Part shown: positions 7,100 to 11,483 of the stretch, one piece after another | How the letters are laid out: each line of letters starts with the position of its first letter | Position numbering within the stretch: the first letter of the stretch is position 1 | From: Paraprevotella sp. | GTDB lineage: Bacteria > Bacteroidota > Bacteroidia > Bacteroidales > Bacteroidaceae | Direction of reading: 5' to 3' | Length of the DNA stretch: 11,483 bases | Assembly: GCA_017630975.1 (NCBI GenBank) | Contig: JAGBUF010000147.1 | Coordinates: 1 to 11,483, forward strand | The notes under the pieces: generated by a model | What the model saw: the letters and a program-made list of their open reading frames with translations, nothing else | The model's database searches: none | Told to the model about the DNA's origin: nothing | Translations under genes and position numbers: made by a program

Positions 7100-9862
7100 A
7101 TGAAAAAACTACTAAAAAGCCTCACAACATTTTGCTTATCCATGAGCACATGTTTTGTAATGGCACAGACTTTTAGCTCAAGCAGCAACCTCACCGTACA
7201 ACCCATCACAGATAGAAACGTACCTTTTGACTTATCAGAGAAAGGTATCGTCCGTGAAGTAGAATGGGGTACGGATTTAGCGTGGGCACACGAACAAAAC
7301 CTACGCCGTTGTGTCCTTTTTATGGGAAAGGAAAATGTCGAAGTGGCACGTGCTTCGTTTCAACCCACTTATGCATTAGTCAATGGCGATTTGCAAAGAC
7401 AACAGAAGAATGCGGTCAACAACCGCCTTCGATTGTTGAAATATTGCAAACCGGACGTGAAATTGATGTTGAACTGCGACCATCCATCTGTTGATGCATA
7501 CTACAAAGGCAATCCTCAAAACTGGGCAGCCTTGATAGATGTTACAACCAAATATTTTCAAGATGCCGGTTATGAAGTGGTTTCTGTAGCCCCTTTTAAC
7601 GAACCGGACTACACCGCCACCGGACAAGGAAACATCAATGACTTTTATAATATCTGCGTTGAATTGCGCAAGAACAGTCGTTTTGACAATATCAGACTTT
7701 GTGGTGGTAATACCTTGAACTGCGACCAAGCATATCCTTGGTATAATACTCTAAAAGAATACTTGGATGAGGGTAACACGCACCAATTAGCCGGTTCGTT
7801 CAATAACTTTGCTTTTTTCTTTTCTACTGTTCGTAAAGATGGCAAACATGCGACTGACGATGAGATGCACAATGTCATGGAAGCAATGGTCGGTTTGGAA
7901 TATGGTCTACAAACCGGTATCTGGTGGGGCCCGGCAGAATATGCCAGAGGTGAATTCTGCAAGGCAAGTCACGGAGAACGTATGGGATATGCAGAACATC
8001 GCGACAACTGGACAGCAGCATCCGTTTACCGAGCACCCGATGGAAAAGTACAAGCTTTTGCAGGAACATCAGAACGTCAAGCCATTGCAACCAGCTACAA
8101 GTTTATTTCAAAAGATCGTGATGTGTTCTTCAATGGACACGGTCCGCAACGTGAATATGTAGTAGACCTACCGGGCGGAACAGGTTATCAACAAGGTCAG
8201 ACCAATGCAGAATGCGTAGTAAATATTACTTGGGGAGACGATGTCCAACCGGTCATTGATGGCACTTATATGCTTGTCAACAAATCACAGCCAACCAAAG
8301 TCATAGACATTGTGAACAACAATGTACAAACCAACAATTATACAGCAGGCAGCAAGACTCAAGAATGGCTCGTCAGCCCAATTGACCCCTTAAAAAACAG
8401 TGATTTCAGTTATTACTATATATTCTCTGCAAACGACAAGAGAACATTAGATGTAAATAACTGGTCATTGGAAAATCATGCCGACGTCATCATTTGGGGT
8501 ACAGACAGCAGTAGTGCCAACCAACAATGGTATCTGGAGTATGAGAACGATGGTTGGTTCTATATCCGCCACCGCCACAGTTCACACTGCCTTGAATTAA
8601 ATGGCAACAATGTGGTTCAAGGAACAATGGCAAATGGTGAAGAGCAACTTTGGCGTTTTGTCCCTACCGGTTCACGCCCAAAAATTAGTAATCACACTGC
8701 ACCTACCGGTTTAATGGCAGTAACCAGACCTACATCTATCTTACTGACATGGACTCCATCGGAAGGAGATGGACCCACTTACTCCATCTTGCGTGCAGAA
8801 CAAGAAGATGGGGAGTATGAAATCATTGGAAGAGATGTGACAGATACTGCTTTTGTGGATAATGAAGTGGTAAATGGGAAAGACTATTATTACCGGATTA
8901 AAATGGTTGATATGTACCACAATTCTTCTCCGGTATCCAACACCGTCACAGCTGCCTCTACAGGAGAAAACGAATTGGTGGCGAGATATGAATTTGAGGA
9001 GAACACCAAAGACAGCACCTACAACATTAACAATGGAGCTGTACTGACACAGGATTACATTGATGGAACTTCCGGCAACTATGCTTTTAACCTTGACGGA
9101 TACACCAACTTTGTGCAATTGCCGACAGCCATTGCCAATCATAGGAATATGACCATCGCTTCATGGATTTATTGGCGAGGTGGTGATCAATGGCAACACC
9201 TGTTCGACTTTGGTAATGACGAAAATGAATACATGTATTTGACAGTACGCTCCGATGAGAGCAATAAAGTAAAATTTGCCATTAAAAACGGTGAAGAAGA
9301 ACAATTCCTGACTGCCAATAAAACATTGACATCAGTTCGTAACAAATGGGCACATTTGGCACTAAGCATGGGAGAAGATAGCGTTGCCATCTACTTGAAC
9401 GGAGAACTTATTGGATCTTCAAAAGACATCACTATTCGTCCCTCAGATTTCCAACCCATCATGAACTATATCGGAAGAAGCCAGTTTGCGAATCACCCCA
9501 CATTCAAAGGAAGAATTGATGATTTTAGAATCTACAACTATGCTTTAAGCAAAAAAGAGATTCAACAATTGGTAAACGATGTTACCGGTATCAATGAACC
9601 TATCGCCAAAAACATGGGTATCCACATCCAGTCCACACTCATTGGACAAGAATTGGTCGTAGACTTCTCTACCGGTAATGGTACAGATGGTATCCATTTG
9701 CAAATATTCAATACACAAGGTGCACTTCTTCGGGATATCAACACCACCAAACAGGAATCTACACGAATCAATGTAAGTGATTTCCCCAATGGTTTGTACA
9801 TTCTGAAGGCGACATCCGGCAAAGAGACCGGAACACGAAAGTTCACTGTACATCGCAGATAA
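7100..9862 (+). CDS. Secreted clan GH-A-like glycoside hydrolase with ricin-lectin, FN3, LamG and T9SS domains (copy 2)
   Basis: Paralogue of the preceding gene, 920 residues, with the same domain order. The start gives a signal peptide (MKKLLKSLTTF..., cut after VMA before QTF). Catalytic region about 24-385 with VAPFNEPD (E168, candidate acid/base) and E261 in the HNVMEAM stretch, both at the same numbers as in copy 1; ricin-type beta-trefoil from about 386 with QEW, QQW and QLW motifs; FN3 from about 532; LamG-like domain from 623 to about 826; T9SS type-A sorting domain at about 843-920 (PNGLYILKATS, ending in KFTVHRR). By hand count, residues 190-395 are about 90% identical to copy 1, whereas the following lectin stretch is only about 56% identical, which suggests the same chemistry with altered glycan docking. 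Many synonymous differences show the duplication is not recent. It has its own promoter and ends 16 nt before the phosphatase, with no terminator between. GH family and substrate are unassigned. Confidence 0.85.
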   Translation: MKKLLKSLTTFCLSMSTCFVMAQTFSSSSNLTVQPITDRNVPFDLSEKGIVREVEWGTDLAWAHEQNLRRCVLFMGKENVEVARASFQPTYALVNGDLQRQQKNAVNNRLRLLKYCKPDVKLMLNCDHPSVDAYYKGNPQNWAALIDVTTKYFQDAGYEVVSVAPFNEPDYTATGQGNINDFYNICVELRKNSRFDNIRLCGGNTLNCDQAYPWYNTLKEYLDEGNTHQLAGSFNNFAFFFSTVRKDGKHATDDEMHNVMEAMVGLEYGLQTGIWWGPAEYARGEFCKASHGERMGYAEHRDNWTAASVYRAPDGKVQAFAGTSERQAIATSYKFISKDRDVFFNGHGPQREYVVDLPGGTGYQQGQTNAECVVNITWGDDVQPVIDGTYMLVNKSQPTKVIDIVNNNVQTNNYTAGSKTQEWLVSPIDPLKNSDFSYYYIFSANDKRTLDVNNWSLENHADVIIWGTDSSSANQQWYLEYENDGWFYIRHRHSSHCLELNGNNVVQGTMANGEEQLWRFVPTGSRPKISNHTAPTGLMAVTRPTSILLTWTPSEGDGPTYSILRAEQEDGEYEIIGRDVTDTAFVDNEVVNGKDYYYRIKMVDMYHNSSPVSNTVTAASTGENELVARYEFEENTKDSTYNINNGAVLTQDYIDGTSGNYAFNLDGYTNFVQLPTAIANHRNMTIASWIYWRGGDQWQHLFDFGNDENEYMYLTVRSDESNKVKFAIKNGEEEQFLTANKTLTSVRNKWAHLALSMGEDSVAIYLNGELIGSSKDITIRPSDFQPIMNYIGRSQFANHPTFKGRIDDFRIYNYALSKKEIQQLVNDVTGINEPIAKNMGIHIQSTLIGQELVVDFSTGNGTDGIHLQIFNTQGALLRDINTTKQESTRINVSDFPNGLYILKATSGKETGTRKFTVHRR

Positions 9863-9878
9863 ACAATTTTAAATTTAT

Positions 9879-11294
9879 ATGAAAAGAACTATTTTCTCAA
9901 CACTACTATTGGTTTGTCTTTCCCTGTCACTCTTAGCACAAGGAAAAGCTAAGTATGTTTTCTATTTTATCGGTGACGGTATGGGAGTCAACCAAGTCAA
10001 TGGCACAGAGACCTATTTGGCTGCTCTTGAAGGGCGCATCGGCATCACTCCGTTATGCTTCACCCAATTTCCATACACCGGTTTGGTAACTACCTTCTCA
10101 GCCACCAATGGGGTCACAGACTCTGCTGCCGGAGGAACGGCTCTGGCTGTTGGAAACAAAACAAAAAATGGAGCCATAGGAGTCAAAGCCGATCTTACTA
10201 CAAATGTAAAGAGTGTTGCGGAAAAAGCTGACGCCAGTGGCAAGGCAGTAGGTATTGCAACGAGCGTATCCATTGACCATGCCACACCGGCATCTTTCTA
10301 TGCCCATGTAAGAGATCGTGGAATGTACCATCAGATTGGGAAGCAATTGATTGCTGCCGATTTTGATTTCTACGCAGGATCCGACTTCCTGCAACCTGAA
10401 AACAAAAAGAAAAGTGAGGAGAAGGATTTATACACACAATGCCATGAAGCCGGATATGTCATAGCAAGAGGCTATAAGGATTTCGGCAAGAAAGCCAAAA
10501 AGGCTCAAAAAATGATTCTTTTACAAACAGAAGAAGCGAGTAAAAAAGAAAGAGGAAGTATTCCTTATGCTATAGACAGAAACGAAAATGATTTGACCTT
10601 AGAAGAAATTACCCAAGCAGGTATCAACTTCCTTTACAAGAAAAATCCGGATGGTTTCTTCTTGATGGTTGAAGGGGGTAAAATTGATTGGGCTTGCCAT
10701 AGCAATGATGCAGCAACCGTCTTTCGTGAGGTCATAGACTTTGATAAAGCCATTAAAAACGCATATGAATTTTATCAAAAACACCCTGATGAAACGCTTA
10801 TCGTTGTTACAGCCGATCACGAGACCGGAGGTATTTCATTAGGCACCGGAGCATACGAAATACATACCGACCTACTGCAATACCAAAACAAAAGTGCCGA
10901 AACTTTCAGTAAGATTGTTGCAGCAAAGCACCAACAAACCGGAAGTGAATTTTCTTGGGACCTTACCCGTCAATTATTGCAAGAACATTTCGGTTTCTGG
11001 ACGAATATAGCGCTCAGTGAAAAAGAAACCAACCAACTCAGAAAAGCTCACAATGCTTTCTGCGAAGGAGTAGCAAAAGATACCAGAACATTATATGCCA
11101 GCGAGAACGTCATTGCATCCGCTGCCCGTAAACTATTGGCACAGAAAGCCATGATTGGGTGGACCAGCAAAGGACATTCCAATGGCTACGTACCCGTATT
11201 TGCTATCGGTGTGGGTGCAGAATGTTTTACTGGACGTATCGACAACACCGAAATTCCTGAAAAGATAGCTCAAGTAGCAGGATACGCTCAATAA
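9879..11294 (+). CDS. phoA: PhoA-family alkaline phosphatase
   Basis: Phosphomonoesterase of 471 residues, complete, with a signal peptide (MKRTIFSTLLLVCLSLSLLA, cut before QGK) and no T9SS tail, so probably periplasmic. Family landmarks: IGDGMG with metal ligand D33; nucleophile S82 in VTDSAAGGTALA; HATPASF with H134 and T136; MVEGGKIDWACH with E265, D270, W271 and H274; TADHETGG with D313 and H314; and SKGHSNGYVP with H433. Compared with E. coli PhoA, the D153 position is His and the K328 position is Trp, the pair known from Vibrio-type alkaline phosphatase; all zinc ligands and the serine appear intact, so the enzyme should be active. It starts 16 nt after the hydrolase copy 2 stop, behind an AT-rich leader with no Shine-Dalgarno motif, and is probably in the same transcript. 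That placement suggests either a role in handling phosphorylated glycan products or simple phosphate scavenging; the sequence does not decide. Its stop is 4 nt from the stop of the converging gene. Confidence 0.95.
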   Translation: MKRTIFSTLLLVCLSLSLLAQGKAKYVFYFIGDGMGVNQVNGTETYLAALEGRIGITPLCFTQFPYTGLVTTFSATNGVTDSAAGGTALAVGNKTKNGAIGVKADLTTNVKSVAEKADASGKAVGIATSVSIDHATPASFYAHVRDRGMYHQIGKQLIAADFDFYAGSDFLQPENKKKSEEKDLYTQCHEAGYVIARGYKDFGKKAKKAQKMILLQTEEASKKERGSIPYAIDRNENDLTLEEITQAGINFLYKKNPDGFFLMVEGGKIDWACHSNDAATVFREVIDFDKAIKNAYEFYQKHPDETLIVVTADHETGGISLGTGAYEIHTDLLQYQNKSAETFSKIVAAKHQQTGSEFSWDLTRQLLQEHFGFWTNIALSEKETNQLRKAHNAFCEGVAKDTRTLYASENVIASAARKLLAQKAMIGWTSKGHSNGYVPVFAIGVGAECFTGRIDNTEIPEKIAQVAGYAQ

Positions 11295-11298
11295 GCGA

Positions 11299-11483
11299 TT
11301 ATTCATCAAAACAGACATAAGGCTGCAATCGTTCGATATCCTTTGACGTAAACTCGTCATACAAGGACAACGATTGCAGTTCTTTTATAGGGCCATATTT
11401 ACGTCGGTGTTCCACTATTGTGCGACTTTGATAAAAGTTCAGATATGGATGACGCCTTAAGGCTTCTACTGACATCCTATTGA
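11299..11483 (-). CDS. Helix-hairpin-helix domain protein, C-terminal fragment (ComEA-like)
   Basis: Minus-strand reading frame open to the window edge, with its stop at 11299-11301; 60 residues are visible and the 5' part lies beyond the window. The fragment reads NRMSVEALRRHPYLNFYQ, then a basic helix IVEHRRKYG, PIKELQSLSLY, and ends RLQPYVCFDE. The pattern of Val-Glu-x-Leu, HPYL, a basic helix after the hairpin, a Gly turn, and a terminal LxPYV strand is typical of the C-terminal repeat of the multi-HhH, ComEA-like proteins common in Bacteroidales. Such domains bind DNA non-specifically; the cellular role of these proteins is not well defined. It converges on the phosphatase gene and appears unrelated to glycan use, so it probably marks the end of the locus. 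Confidence 0.8.
   Translation of the reverse strand, partial: NRMSVEALRRHPYLNFYQSRTIVEHRRKYGPIKELQSLSLYDEFTSKDIERLQPYVCFDE
11323..11379. terminator. Long interrupted hairpin at the convergent gene ends, possible terminator of the phosphatase operon
   Basis: CTGCAATCGTT (11323-11333) is the exact reverse complement of AACGATTGCAG (11369-11379). Inside it, TCCTT (11339-11343) pairs with AAGGA (11363-11367) and TGACG (11344-11348) with CGTCA (11355-11359), leaving a 6-nt loop, a 3-nt bulge and an asymmetric internal loop: 21 pairs in all. On the plus strand it is followed by TTCTTTTATAG. It lies entirely inside the coding end of the minus-strand gene, 28 nt past the phosphatase stop, where no other room for a terminator exists. 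Terminator function is inferred; the U-tract is short and interrupted. Confidence 0.45.

Noticed and set aside
7100..7165. Lipoprotein signal in hydrolase copy 2 because Cys residues occur in its signal peptide
   Set aside because: No lipobox (L-[AS]-[GA]-C) is present; MAQTF gives a good signal peptidase I site and the T9SS tail explains surface delivery.

Overview
The window looks like an accessory glycan-degradation locus of a Bacteroidota bacterium, probably a member of Bacteroidales. Three large secreted enzymes end in type IX secretion (T9SS) type-A sorting domains. Predicted signal peptidase I sites are followed by Gln. Leaders lack Shine-Dalgarno motifs, and promoter candidates fit the TTTG/TAnnTTTG pattern of that phylum. 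Presence of T9SS cargo points away from typical gut Bacteroides and is compatible with Prevotella-like or related lineages; the genus cannot be fixed from this sequence.

Layout, left to right. (1) Positions 3-4112 (+): a GH78 alpha-L-rhamnosidase lacking its N-terminus, with two CBM67-like modules inserted before the rhamnosidase core and a T9SS tail. (2) 4113-4197: a short intergenic stretch with a good Bacteroidota promoter. (3) 4198-6951 (+): a secreted multidomain enzyme made of a clan GH-A-like barrel, a ricin-type lectin, FN3, LamG and a T9SS tail. (4) 6952-7099: a strong hairpin terminator followed by a new promoter. (5) 7100-9862 (+): a full-length paralogue of the preceding gene with the same five domains. 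(6) 9879-11294 (+): a PhoA-family alkaline phosphatase only 16 nt downstream, probably cotranscribed. (7) 11299-11483 (-): the C-terminal end of a helix-hairpin-helix protein running towards the phosphatase, with 4 nt between the two stop codons.

A plausible division of labour is that the rhamnosidase removes terminal alpha-L-rhamnose at the cell surface, the two lectin-tethered hydrolases attack the exposed backbone or side chain, and the phosphatase works in the periplasm on phosphorylated products or simply supplies phosphate. No SusC/SusD pair, transporter or regulator is present in the window, so the substrate cannot be read from context. The most interesting parts are the duplicated GH-A-like enzymes, whose catalytic part is about 90% identical over the stretch compared while the lectin part is about 56% identical, and the modular architecture of the rhamnosidase. 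No tRNA, rRNA, CRISPR, insertion sequence or origin was seen, and no gene-free stretch exceeds 300 bases.
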